NCBI GenBank assembly: GCA_963698495.1
Contig: CAVORB010000031.1
Coordinates: forward strand, 58,316 to 122,315
DNA: 64,000 bases
From: CAVORB01 sp963698495
GTDB taxonomy: Bacteria; Pseudomonadota; Gammaproteobacteria; Chromatiales; Chromatiaceae
Direction of reading: 5' to 3'
Shown in pieces: positions 45,146 through 53,173 of this stretch (position 1 is the first letter of the stretch; the number at the start of each line of letters is the position of its first letter). A program made the position numbers and the translations under genes. The notes below the pieces were generated by a model. It searched no databases. It saw only the letters and a list, made by a program, of their open reading frames with translations, and had not been told where the DNA came from.

Positions 45146-46541
45146 ATGACCAAGCAAACGCCCGCCGAGCCCCGCCCGGACGCCGCAGGACCGGGCGAGG
45201 AGATCCTCTACGGCACGCAGACGCGCCTTGCCGTCGCGAACTTCGGAATCAGCGGGTTGCGTTTCCCGAGGGCCATGATCCGGGCGCTGGGGCTGATCAA
45301 GGCCTGCGCCGCGCGCGCGAACGGTGAGCTGGGTCAGTTGCCGACGGACACGGCACGGGCCATCGAAGAAGCGGCGCTGGCCGTCGCCGAGGGCCGCTAC
45401 GACGGCCAGTTCCCGGTGGACGTGCTCCAGACCGGCTCGGGTACCAGCACCAACATGAACGCCAACGAGGTGATCGCGGAGCTGGCGGCACGGCGTCTCG
45501 GACGTCCCATCCATGCCAACGACGACGTCAACCGCGGCCAGAGCAGCAACGACGTCATTCCCACCGCCATCCATGTCAGCGCGGCGCTCGAGCTGGAGCG
45601 GCTCCGCGCGGCGCTCGCGTCGCTGCACGGCGCAATGCTCGCCCGGGCGGGCGAGTACGCAGCGGTGGTCAAGACCGGACGGACGCACCTGATGGATGCC
45701 GTTCCCATGACCCTCGGCCAGGAGCTCTCCGGGTGGGCCGCGCAGGTGCAGGCCGATCTGGACCGTTTGCGGGACGTGGGGCAAAGGCTGCTCGCACTCG
45801 CGCAGGGCGGGACCGCCGTGGGCACGGGATTGAACGCGCACCCGGGGTTTGCGGCACGCTTCGCGGCCCTGATGGCCGAGCGCACCGGCCTGGCCTTCCG
45901 CCCAGCCGCCAATGCCTTCGCCGCGATCGGCGCGCAGGACACGGCGGTGGAGCTGAGCGGGCAGCTGCGCGTCACCGCCATCACCCTGCTCAAGATCGCC
46001 ACCGATCTGCGCTGGATGAACAGCGGGCCGGTGGCGGGCCTGGGCGAGATCCGCCTGCCCGAGCTGCAGCCGGGCAGCAGCATCATGCCGGGCAAGGTCA
46101 ACCCGGTGGTGCCCGAGGCGGTGGGTATGGCCTGCGTCCAGGTCATGGGGCTGGATGCCGCGGTCGCCATCGCGGCCCAGGACAGCCGCTTCCAGCTCGC
46201 GACCATGCTGCCGCTGATCGCCTTCGATCTGCTGACGCAATTGTCGCTTCTGACAGGTGCCGCACGCTTCCTGGAGGAGCAGGCCATCACGCGCCTCGAG
46301 GCCAACGTCGGGGCGCTGGCCGAGCGGGCGGGTCGCAACGCCATGCTGGTGACCGCGCTGACGCCGCGTATCGGCTACGACCTCGCCGGCAGGATCGCCC
46401 GGACGGCGCTTGAGCAGGGGCGATCGGTCATCGACGTCGCGCGCGAGCTCAGCGGGCTGCCGGAGGCGGAGCTCGCAGGATCTGCTCGATCCCATGCGCA
46501 TGGCGCGGCCCCACGATCAGCCCGGGTGGGCACCGAGCTAG
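45146..46541 (+). CDS. fumC: Class II fumarate hydratase, C-terminal frameshift
   Basis: About 460 residues from the ATG at 45146. 'VLQTGSGTSTNMNANEVIAEL', 'NDDVNRGQSSNDVIPTAIHV', 'KTGRTHLMDAVPMTLGQELSG' and the signature 'GSSIMPGKVNPVVPEAV' are complete. Near 46470 the frame shifts. The family C-terminus 'DLLDPMRMARP' continues in another frame to TAG 46539-46541, while the original frame runs on to 46681. Only the last 25 or so residues are affected. It starts 49 bases after the response regulator. Confidence 0.9.
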
Positions 46542-46613
46542 TCATCGGAAGGCGCTCTTGCCATCTCCGACCCTCGATGGCTGAGCGACCGCAATCCATT
46601 CCGGCGGGGAGTC

Positions 46614-47354
46614 ATGCGCCTAACCCTGATGACCTACAACATCCACGCCTGTGTCGGGGGCGACGGCCGGTTCGACCCTGAACGCACGGTCAAGGTGCTC
46701 AAGGAAATCGATGCGGACATCGTGGCCTTGCAGGAGGTTGAGCACCATCCGGTGGGCGGCAGCGACCTGCTCGACTACATGGCGAGCGCGGTTGGTCTCA
46801 GCGCCATTCCCGGTCCGACCCTGTTGCGGGAAACCCGCGGCTACGGCAATGCGCTGCTTACCCGACTGCCCGTCCTGGCGGTGAACCGGATCGATCTCAG
46901 CCTGCCGCGGCGCGAGCCCCGGGGCGCGCTCGACGTCACGCTCGACTGGGGCGGACAGGTCATGCGGGTCGTCGCGACCCATCTTGGGTTGCGGCCGGGC
47001 GAACGGCGGGCACAGATTCGCCGCTTGCTCGCCTTGTTCGAATCGGATCACGCGGGACCGGGCGTCCTGCTCGGAGACCTCAACGAATGGCTCCTGTGGG
47101 GACGGCCGCTGCGCTGGCTGAACCGGCACTTCGCGTCCAGCGCGCACCCGCGCACCTATCCGGCACGCTTCCCGCTGTTCGCCCTCGACCGGATCTGGGC
47201 GCGCCCGCGTGGACTCCTGCGCAGCGTCGAGACCCACACCAGTCCGCTGGCGCGCATGGCGTCCGATCACCTTCCGCTCAAGGCCGTGCTGATCAAGGGG
47301 TCTCGCGACCAGGCCGCGAGCCGTGAGTCGGGCAAGATATCACCTCATCGCTAA
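46614..47354 (+). CDS. Endonuclease/exonuclease/phosphatase family protein
   Basis: 246 residues. 'MRLTLMTYNIHACVGGDGRFD', 'DADIVALQEVEHHPVGGSDLL' (metal Glu), 'RVVATHLGLRPGERRAQIRRL', 'GVLLGDLNEWLLWGRPL' and 'MASDHLPLKAVL' are the EEP-fold catalytic blocks. This subgroup often neighbours PLD/cardiolipin synthase genes, and a lipid phosphodiesterase role has been proposed for such neighbours. It differs from the EEP protein at 19204. Confidence 0.88.
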   Translation: MRLTLMTYNIHACVGGDGRFDPERTVKVLKEIDADIVALQEVEHHPVGGSDLLDYMASAVGLSAIPGPTLLRETRGYGNALLTRLPVLAVNRIDLSLPRREPRGALDVTLDWGGQVMRVVATHLGLRPGERRAQIRRLLALFESDHAGPGVLLGDLNEWLLWGRPLRWLNRHFASSAHPRTYPARFPLFALDRIWARPRGLLRSVETHTSPLARMASDHLPLKAVLIKGSRDQAASRESGKISPHR

Positions 47355-47434
47355 CGGGCCGGCCCCAAGGCGGTACATCGCCTAGGACCCGGCCCGGTGC
47401 GGAAGGGCGATCTGACAGAGGTGTGGGATCGGGA

Positions 47435-47647
47435 TCAATCGGTCGTGCTGCGGCGCAGCTCATCGCCGGCCTGCTCGACCTCTTTCGCGGCCGTGTCGAC
47501 CGCTTCGTCGATCTTCTCCTCGGTCTGCTCAACGGTCGCATCGATCTCTTTGCCGACCTGCTCGGCCGGCCCCTCGGGCTCCTGGCCGCAACCGCTGAGC
47601 CCGAAAAGCAAAAGCGTGCCAGTAACGGCCATCGTGAAGCGTGTCAT
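47435..47647 (-). CDS. Small lipoprotein with helical repeats
   Basis: 70 residues from the ATG at 47647. The lipoprotein signal is 'TRFTMAVTGTLLLFGLSGCG' with lipobox LSGC. The mature part 'VGKEIDATVEQTEEKIDEAVD' is a regular amphipathic 11-residue-type helix like those in apolipoprotein-like or LEA-like stress proteins. It starts 14 bases after the 47662-48129 stop, so the two are one operon. Confidence 0.8.
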   Translation of the reverse strand: MTRFTMAVTGTLLLFGLSGCGQEPEGPAEQVGKEIDATVEQTEEKIDEAVDTAAKEVEQAGDELRRSTTD

Positions 47648-47661
47648 TGCATTTCCCCTCT

Positions 47662-48129
47662 TTAGTAAGTGGGCCCCGGCGTTTCCTTGGCGACCTCGGC
47701 CTTGGTCCATTCGTTGAACACGACCGTGTGAAGACCCGTGGCCGGGACCTCGACCGTCTTCTCGAAGCTCTCGCCGAAGCCCGTCGCCCGCACCCGATAC
47801 GTGCCGGGTGGCAACTTGGTCATGAACCAGGGCCCCTTCGACAGCGTGTTCATGACGACCTCGCCGGTGGGCTTGGCGATCAGCACCCCGACATCGGCGA
47901 GATAGCTCCCCTGGGCCACGGCGAACTCGAGCTTGAGATTGAAGTCGTCGCCGTACTCCTGCAGGAGATACTCGCGCTCCCCTTCGCCGACGCCGCCGCT
48001 GAGCCAGGGTGTGCCTTCATAGCTGCCTTCGCTGATCATCTTTTCGGGCGTTGGGACGCTTTCGGCGGAGACTGCCGAAGCGATGAACATGAGCAAGACC
48101 GCGACCGCGAACCGGTTTTTCGTCATCAT
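47662..48129 (-). CDS. Periplasmic carboxypeptidase-regulatory-like protein
   Basis: 155 residues with GGAGAG before the ATG and a signal peptide ('FAVAVLLMFIASAVSAE'). The mature domain is a beta-sandwich type: 'LKLEFAVAQGSYLADVGVLIA', 'PWFMTKLPPGTYRVRATGFGE' and 'VPATGLHTVVFNEW'. It resembles carboxypeptidase regulatory-like domains. Function unknown. It is preceded by one of the best sigma-54 promoters in the window. Confidence 0.8.
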   Translation of the reverse strand: MMTKNRFAVAVLLMFIASAVSAESVPTPEKMISEGSYEGTPWLSGGVGEGEREYLLQEYGDDFNLKLEFAVAQGSYLADVGVLIAKPTGEVVMNTLSKGPWFMTKLPPGTYRVRATGFGESFEKTVEVPATGLHTVVFNEWTKAEVAKETPGPTY

Positions 48130-48170
48130 GGTTCTCTCCTCCGTTGCTGTTTGAGATCCAACCTGCGCAC

Positions 48171-48186
48171 GGCAACTGTTGTGCCA
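48171..48186 (-). promoter_or_regulatory. Sigma-54 promoter of the periplasmic protein/lipoprotein operon
   Basis: The minus strand reads TGGCACAACAGTTGCC, with perfect TGGCAC and TTGC boxes and exact spacing. The predicted start is near 48160, about 31 bases before the ATG at 48129. Confidence 0.82.
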
Positions 48187-48200
48187 ACTACCGTTGCGCC

Positions 48201-48542
48201 TCAGCCCTCGGGCGGCTCCAGATTCAGCATGTAGGTGCGCGCCTCCTCGCCCGGGTCGGGCAGCCCCGCCACCTTCCATGCCTCGATCGGTCCGCCGAAC
48301 AGGCGGTGCACGCAGTCCTCGACCAGATCGAGCTCGCGGCAGACGTTTCCCTCCCACGGCAGGGTCGCGTTCGCCAGGTAGTGCTCCCGCAGATAGTCGA
48401 TCACCGCCCAATGCGACTCCCCGAGCTCGCGCACACCGAGCTGGTCGGCAATGCGCAGGGCCAGGTCGCGGTCCCAGAGGTCCGGATCGGCGAGAAAGCC
48501 GTTGTTGTCGAAGATATCGGGTATCTCTTGCATCCTGTTCAT
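48201..48542 (-). CDS. DsrC/TusE-family protein lacking the redox cysteines (RspA-like)
   Basis: 113 residues. 'IFDNNGFLADPDLWDRDLALRIADQLG', 'LGESHWAVIDYLREHYLANAT' and 'EAWKVAGLPDPGEE' follow the DsrC/TusE fold in order. In DsrC the C-terminus ends in a conserved Cys ('PTGCV' type) with a second Cys about 10 residues before it. Here the tail is 'RTYMLNLEPPEG' with neither, so it cannot carry persulfide. DsrC homologues without cysteines have been grouped as regulatory sulfur-related proteins. The only Cys residues lie mid-protein. Confidence 0.8.
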   Translation of the reverse strand: MNRMQEIPDIFDNNGFLADPDLWDRDLALRIADQLGVRELGESHWAVIDYLREHYLANATLPWEGNVCRELDLVEDCVHRLFGGPIEAWKVAGLPDPGEEARTYMLNLEPPEG

Positions 48543-49090
48543 GATTTCTGTGCCTGTTGTTTCGGCCGTTTTCGCGGTTTGCCGCCGTGTGTGGATACGG
48601 ATACAAGAATCTTGCCTTGCCCCGACAATCGCGGTGCCGCAAGAGTTTTCACGGGAAATTGATGGCCTACGCGAAAGAAATCGGTTGTTTTGCACCGACG
48701 TCGGTCGATTTGCACCTGCACAGCCGAGCGCGAAGACTTGAGAGCAGGGGCTGTCGTCCAACAGGCGATCGTCGCAGCCTCTCGCCAGAGGTGGACGATA
48801 GAGCCAGTCATGGCCTGATCCGTAAAACCGTTGAATCGGTGGCATCGTTATTGCCGGTAGTGGATGGACAGCCGAGGACTGAACGGCGTTGCACACCGGG
48901 CCTGTTCCCCGGTCCGTACGCCCGCCCGAGAACGCCGAGGCGTTGGAAGAGAACGAGGAGACGGGGTCAGGTCGATTGCTACGACACGAAAGGAATGCCG
49001 AGGCCGTGCTCGGGCACAGAGGAGGATGGCGAGATCCGGTACGGTACGGCGCAGGGTGGCGGCGATAAACATCGAAACTGGTTACCGATC
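48543..49090. other. Long divergent spacer
   Basis: No confident gene. The plus-strand frame of the 49091 gene is open through most of this region but has no ribosome-site-supported start and no family resemblance. It contains the 48840-48855 promoter. Confidence 0.5.
48840..48855 (+). promoter_or_regulatory. Sigma-54 promoter upstream of the 49.1 kb gene
   Basis: TGGCATCGTTATTGCC has TGGCA and TTGC with exact spacing. The predicted start is near 48866, giving a leader of about 225 bases before the ATG at 49091. Confidence 0.65.
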
Positions 49091-49714
49091 ATGAACGAGA
49101 CGAGCCCCCGTTACGAGCTGCGAGCCTTCGCCCACGACTTTGGTCTCGTGGAAGAGGCAATCCGCCGCTATGGGCGGGAGGCCCGCTATCGGGAGAGCCT
49201 GGAGATCTACCTCATGTCCGCGGGCAACGACGAGAACAACACCAAGGTCCGCGGTGGTCTCCTGGACATCAAGGTGTTGGTCAGCCGTGACCGGGGCCTG
49301 GAACAATGGAGCCCGCGGATGAAGAGGGAATTCCCGCTCGCGCGCCAGGCCATCCTGGATGAGGTGTTCCCGGCGTTCGGCGTGGAGGTGCCCGAGCTGA
49401 AGCGCGAAGCCTATTCGCTGCAGGAATTCCTCGCCGAGGTCGTCCATCCCCATCGCGACCTCGTGGCGGTGAGCGTGTTCAAGCAACGCTTCGGTTTCGA
49501 CATCGACGGTTGTATCGCCGAGCTGGCGAACCTCTATATCAACGGCGCCTCGATGCGGACCGCCTGCCTCGAGTCCACCGACGCGGACCTGGTATTGCGG
49601 ACAGGCAGCCGGATCCATCTGGATGGCTACGAGAACGTCAACTATCTGCTCGCCATCAAGCGGGTGGTCGGCATGGCGCCACTGCCGGCGGACGCCTTCT
49701 ACCGTGCGTGGTGA
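49091..49714 (+). CDS. Conserved hypothetical protein (possible CYTH-like)
   Basis: 207 residues from the ATG at 49091. Conserved stretches are 'YELRAFAHDFGLVEEAIRRYG', 'IYLMSAGNDENNTKVRGGLLD', 'VVHPHRDLVAVSVFKQRFGF' and 'INGASMRTACLESTDADLVLR'. The charged-strand pattern E-R-x-F and the long-range R/K/E placement recall CYTH/triphosphate-tunnel proteins, but I cannot confirm this. It is cytoplasmic, with no signal or membrane segment. The CHAD protein at 17068 would be a natural functional partner if it is CYTH-like (inference). Confidence 0.7.
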   Translation: MNETSPRYELRAFAHDFGLVEEAIRRYGREARYRESLEIYLMSAGNDENNTKVRGGLLDIKVLVSRDRGLEQWSPRMKREFPLARQAILDEVFPAFGVEVPELKREAYSLQEFLAEVVHPHRDLVAVSVFKQRFGFDIDGCIAELANLYINGASMRTACLESTDADLVLRTGSRIHLDGYENVNYLLAIKRVVGMAPLPADAFYRAW

Positions 49715-49834
49715 TCATGGAAAATGGCTAGATCAATAGACAAGCGACGACGGGGGGAGGGGGAGTCCATCCCTTTCTCCTAGGGAAAACGCTGAGTTAT
49801 TGCATTTTCCGCCCGGGACATGGCTGGCCCGAGT

Positions 49835-49862
49835 TGATCAATGCCAGGGTGGCATTTGATCA
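49835..49862. repeat. Palindrome related to the REP-like family (variant D)
   Basis: This 28-bp palindrome has outer arms TGATCA / TGATCA and inner arms ATGCCA / TGGCAT around GGG. It keeps the GATCA arm and the GGC-centred inner arm of copies A-C, but with A/T changes. It lies between the two converging genes 49091-49714 and 49880-50317, a typical bidirectional terminator position. Confidence 0.6.
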
Positions 49863-49879
49863 TTTACCTAGCGAAGGGT

Positions 49880-50317
49880 TCAGCTCGATCGCCCTCGGTC
49901 GGCTTTCGCAGGCGATCCCTGCTGACGCCTCACGTAGTTCGCGTACTGCATGTCCTCGTCGGCGATGTGATCGATGAGCCAGTCCTGGGCAATCTCCAAG
50001 GCGCGATCGGCCAGGTGCTGGCTGGGACCGAAAACCCGGAGGTCGTCATCCAGGCGCTCCAGGTTCTCGAAAAAGGCCGCGTGCAGCGTCCGATGGCCCT
50101 CCAGGTGCGGGTACCCGTGCTTGCGCATGAAGGCCTCCTCGGTCTGAAAGTGCCTTTCAGCGTAATCACGGAGAAATGCCACGGCCTCCTCGACGCCATG
50201 CTCCCCCTCGCAGTTCAGGATCTGGTCGTACAGGCGATGGGCGGCGTCAAAGAACCCGCGGTGCTGGCCATCGATCTCGTCGACGCCGATCAGGTAGTCG
50301 TCCGACCAGTCTCTCAT
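49880..50317 (-). CDS. Bacteriohemerythrin
   Basis: 145 residues. The di-iron ligand set is visible: His in 'DEIDGQHRGFFDAAHRLYDQI', His-x3-Glu in 'YAERHFQTEEAFMRKHGYPHL', His in 'GHRTLHAAFFENL', and the terminal His-x4-Asp in 'DWLIDHIADEDMQYANYV'. It reversibly binds O2 and probably buffers or delivers oxygen in the cytoplasm. The 50470-50485 region has a poor GG-N10-GC match upstream that I do not trust. Confidence 0.93.
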   Translation of the reverse strand: MRDWSDDYLIGVDEIDGQHRGFFDAAHRLYDQILNCEGEHGVEEAVAFLRDYAERHFQTEEAFMRKHGYPHLEGHRTLHAAFFENLERLDDDLRVFGPSQHLADRALEIAQDWLIDHIADEDMQYANYVRRQQGSPAKADRGRSS

Positions 50318-50350
50318 CCTTCGGTCCCTGTATCGTTCGAGGCGTTAGGT

Positions 50351-50373
50351 AAACGCTGACCTATTCAGCGTTT
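50351..50373. repeat. Hairpin AAACGCTGA / TCAGCGTTT
   Basis: A 9-bp perfect inverted repeat with a short loop lies upstream of hemerythrin. The AAACGCTGA arm recurs at 49787, on the other side of the hemerythrin gene, so the gene is bracketed by related sequence. Confidence 0.55.
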
Positions 50374-50384
50374 CCCAGTTCCGT

Positions 50385-50416
50385 CTGATTATTGGCCAGG
50401 ATGGCCAATAGATCAG
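50385..50416. repeat. REP-like palindrome, copy C
   Basis: This 32-bp palindrome has arms CTGAT.A / T.GATCAG and the shared core TTGGCC-AGGAT-GGCCAA, identical in the core to copy A. It lies downstream of the glutamate-synthase-domain gene and upstream of hemerythrin. Confidence 0.75.
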
Positions 50417-50478
50417 TGTCTCCTTCGGGGAGGGCGGGGTTCCAAGCAGGGCGTCTGGTGCCTGGCTTGGGCAATCGC

Positions 50479-52119
50479 TCAGCCCAACAAGATCGACAGC
50501 GCGCGATCATCCTGGGCATCGGTCATGTACGGGATGCCGGTCACCTCCGCCGTCTCCCGATTCGCCGCCATCAGGTCGGCGCGGGAAAGCTCCTCCAGCG
50601 CGAATTTCCTTGCCCCTGCCATGAATTGCTGCAGTCCGCACGCGAGCTTGTCGGCGTAACCGTACATGGCGATGGCGCCAAACGGGATGTTCTCCATCTC
50701 CGCCTCGCCCACCTTCGAGCGGACGGCCTCCCACCCGGCAAAGATCTGCTCCGGGTACTTGCCGATGGTCTTGACCGAGGACGGCAGCTGCTCCCAGTGA
50801 CCCGCGATGTCCGCGCGTCGTTCCGGCTTGAAGACCCCCTCGATGTTGCTGCCGAGAAAACCGGGGATCATCGGCGCGCGTCCCATGCAAACCAGCCTGG
50901 TATAGGGTGCGCAAAGCGCGAGGGCCTTGAAGATGTGGTCCTCCCTGGCGAAGCCGCCGGCGAGCGAGATCTCCGGTGGTGCGATGCCGCGGTCTGCCAG
51001 GATCTGGCAGAACTCGTGGGTCTTGGCGTGCAGCGGCAGGGACGGCACGCCCCAGTGGTCCATCATGTTCCAGGGGCTCATGCCCGTGCCGCCCCCAGAC
51101 CCGTCGATGGTGAGCAGATCCAGCTTCGCATCCGCCGCGAAGCGGATCGCCATCGCCAGCGCCTCCATGCCGTAGGCGCCGGTCTTGAGCGAGATGCGCT
51201 GAAAACCGAGCTTGCGCAGCCTCGCCACTTCGTCCATGAACGCCTCGCGCACCTGCTCGACCGCGCTCAGGTCCGTGGCGCCGAGTCGGCTATGCCGCGC
51301 GAAGCTCGTGATCGCGCGGCTTTCGTAGGCCCTGCGCACGACGGGATCGGTCGGGTCCGGGTCGACGACGTAGCCGCGCTCTTTGAGAAAACAGGCATAG
51401 TCGATGTCGGTGACCTGGATCTCGCCGCCGATGTCCTTGGCGCCCTGGCCCCACTTGAGCTCGATGATGACCTGATCCCCGTGCTTGTCGATGATGTACT
51501 CGGCCACCCCGTTGCGGGTGTCCTCGACGTTCATTTGGACGATGATCGCGCCGTAACCATCGTAGTAGCGCAGGAATGTCTCGATACGCCGGTCGAGCTC
51601 GGGTGCGGACTTGGTCCTGCCGTTGTCGATCACGGCTTCGGTGTCGATGCCCACGACGTTTTCGCCGACCACGATCGGAAAGCCGCACAAGGCGGCTCCG
51701 ACCGCGAAGGAATCCCAGTACTTGGCCGCGATGAAGGTCGATCCGAGCGCCCCGGTCATGATCGGCACGCGGCACTTGGTCCTGATCGTCTGGCCGAAAG
51801 ACGTCTCGACGTCGACGTTGGGAAAGATCCGGTCATCGGCGCTGCTCGACAACCGGCCATCGAGGCCCTGTGCCCCGTAGGCGTAACCCTGGATGCGCAG
51901 GGCATGGTATCCGACGCCTTCGGCGAGGATGTTGGCCGAGCCTGCCGTGGCGTTGCCGAAGTTGCGGGGATAGAGAAGCTTGCGCCCGAGAAGGGAGGAT
52001 AGCCAGGTTTCGCACTTGCCCTTGCAGTCAGCGGTGCACAGGGTGCACAGACCGGACTCGCAGGGGTTTCCCCGATTGGTGGTCCCTAGAGCGTCGTTCT
52101 GTTTCGGTGCCTGATACAT
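50479..52119 (-). CDS. FMN-binding glutamate synthase-domain protein (stand-alone GltB2 domain)
   Basis: 546 residues from the ATG at 52119 with AGGAG upstream. The N-terminus has a Cys cluster 'CESGLCTLCTADCKGKCETW' likely to bind an Fe-S centre. The TIM-barrel FMN domain follows: 'RVPIMTGALGSTFIAAKYWDS', 'DQVIIELKWGQGAKDIGG', 'LLTIDGSGGGTGMSPWNMMDH' and 'EISLAGGFAREDHIFKALALC'. There is no glutaminase domain, so ammonia-dependent or other amide chemistry is likely. It matches the archaeal-type GltB2 family found in many anaerobes. Confidence 0.9.
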   Translation of the reverse strand: MYQAPKQNDALGTTNRGNPCESGLCTLCTADCKGKCETWLSSLLGRKLLYPRNFGNATAGSANILAEGVGYHALRIQGYAYGAQGLDGRLSSSADDRIFPNVDVETSFGQTIRTKCRVPIMTGALGSTFIAAKYWDSFAVGAALCGFPIVVGENVVGIDTEAVIDNGRTKSAPELDRRIETFLRYYDGYGAIIVQMNVEDTRNGVAEYIIDKHGDQVIIELKWGQGAKDIGGEIQVTDIDYACFLKERGYVVDPDPTDPVVRRAYESRAITSFARHSRLGATDLSAVEQVREAFMDEVARLRKLGFQRISLKTGAYGMEALAMAIRFAADAKLDLLTIDGSGGGTGMSPWNMMDHWGVPSLPLHAKTHEFCQILADRGIAPPEISLAGGFAREDHIFKALALCAPYTRLVCMGRAPMIPGFLGSNIEGVFKPERRADIAGHWEQLPSSVKTIGKYPEQIFAGWEAVRSKVGEAEMENIPFGAIAMYGYADKLACGLQQFMAGARKFALEELSRADLMAANRETAEVTGIPYMTDAQDDRALSILLG

Positions 52120-52612
52120 AACCCAATCTCCTGATGGCGCCGCCAAGGTGCAGACCAATACCAGCAGCGCGCGAGCTCAGAGTTAAGCGTACATACATCC
52201 AGTCACTTCGAAACATACCGCTAGCCCAGGGCCGCCACAAGCGCGGACACAGTTGGGGCGTTTCGACCTTTCGGGGCGATTCGTACCCTGATCTCGGCGG
52301 GGCGACGCGAGACGGAGCCGGCCGTCAGCGCAACATCGATATCGGGTGCCGGACCGATCGTGACAGTCGCGAATGGAATGTTCGAGCCCAGCGCGGCGTC
52401 CGGGACGGAAACCGGCTCCAGCTCGATGCACCCGAACGCAATCTTCCGATAAGCTCGAAAGAGTCGACCTCGATGGCTTGGGGGCGATGGGTCGAAGATG
52501 CACATCGCCGCTCCTGGGGACGAGGAAATCGATTCGCCTGAGTAGGACGCGGCGTGGAGATTAGGAAGCCAACATCGCGGGTTCTTCACGCGTAGAGGCT
52601 CGAATTCCGACC
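52120..52612. other. Spacer with a possible degenerate ORF
   Basis: No gene I can name. A minus-strand frame (52221-52589) contains 'GSNIPFATVTIGPAPDIDVAL', which looks like the C-terminal part of a real protein, but no start or upstream part is present. It is probably a gene remnant. Confidence 0.35.
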
Positions 52613-52963
52613 CTATGGGGGGTTGCCGCCCGCCTCGGGGACGTAGATGTAGGTCGGCGGCACATCCGTGTCGGGGAGCTTGATGGAGCTGCTCTCGAAG
52701 AAGCTTCCCAGAGAGACGGTCTTACCTGCGGGGAAATCACCGACCTTCACCTGATTGGCGGTCACCCTGTAGGTGCCGTCGCCGGCCGGCATCTGAAAGA
52801 ACACACGGCAAGGGTTCGACTGGCAGGTGCCGGTGTCCCCGGGAGCCAGGGTGATCTCCCCCCAGTCGGTGACGTGCCTTCCGGTCGAGGTGCAGGCCAT
52901 CAGCATGCCAGCCACGCAGGTCAACAGCAGCCAGCGGGCAACCGGATAGGACTGGTTCTTCAT
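52613..52963 (-). CDS. Small outer-membrane lipoprotein
   Basis: 116 residues from the ATG at 52963. The signal is 'SYPVARWLLLTCVAGMLMAC' with lipobox LMAC. The mature domain is beta-rich ('DWGEITLAPGDTGTCQSNPCR', 'GTYRVTANQVKVGDFPAGKTV') with one likely disulfide. It resembles the periplasmic protein at 47662 in size and in the 'GTYRV' element. Function unknown. It ends 'TYIYVPEAGGNPP'. Confidence 0.75.
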   Translation of the reverse strand: MKNQSYPVARWLLLTCVAGMLMACTSTGRHVTDWGEITLAPGDTGTCQSNPCRVFFQMPAGDGTYRVTANQVKVGDFPAGKTVSLGSFFESSSIKLPDTDVPPTYIYVPEAGGNPP

Positions 52964-53173
52964 AAAGGCTCCGGGTTTCAGGTTATCGAAACAGGTGCTC
53001 GTGGCTGCCGCGGTCCCGGCCGGGAGCCGGTTGTCACGGCGATGACCCCGCACCTGGTCGCGAGCGTGACCTGTAGCCGTCGGAGGCGCAGAATGGCGGC
53101 GGGCGAGGTCTTACCGGCGGCAGGTTCCATCGCAGCCGGTTCCACGGTCTCGCGCAGACCCTGCGATTGTGAC

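Noticed and set aside
48557..49090. In-frame upstream extension of the 49091 gene
   Set aside because: Open by chance. It has no family similarity, no usable ribosome site at the internal ATGs, and runs through a better sigma-54 promoter candidate.
50470..50485. GG-N10-GC match upstream of hemerythrin (minus strand)
   Set aside because: Only the GG, GC and TTGC agree. The rest of the -24 box is wrong and the site spans the end of the glutamate-synthase-domain gene. Treated as chance.
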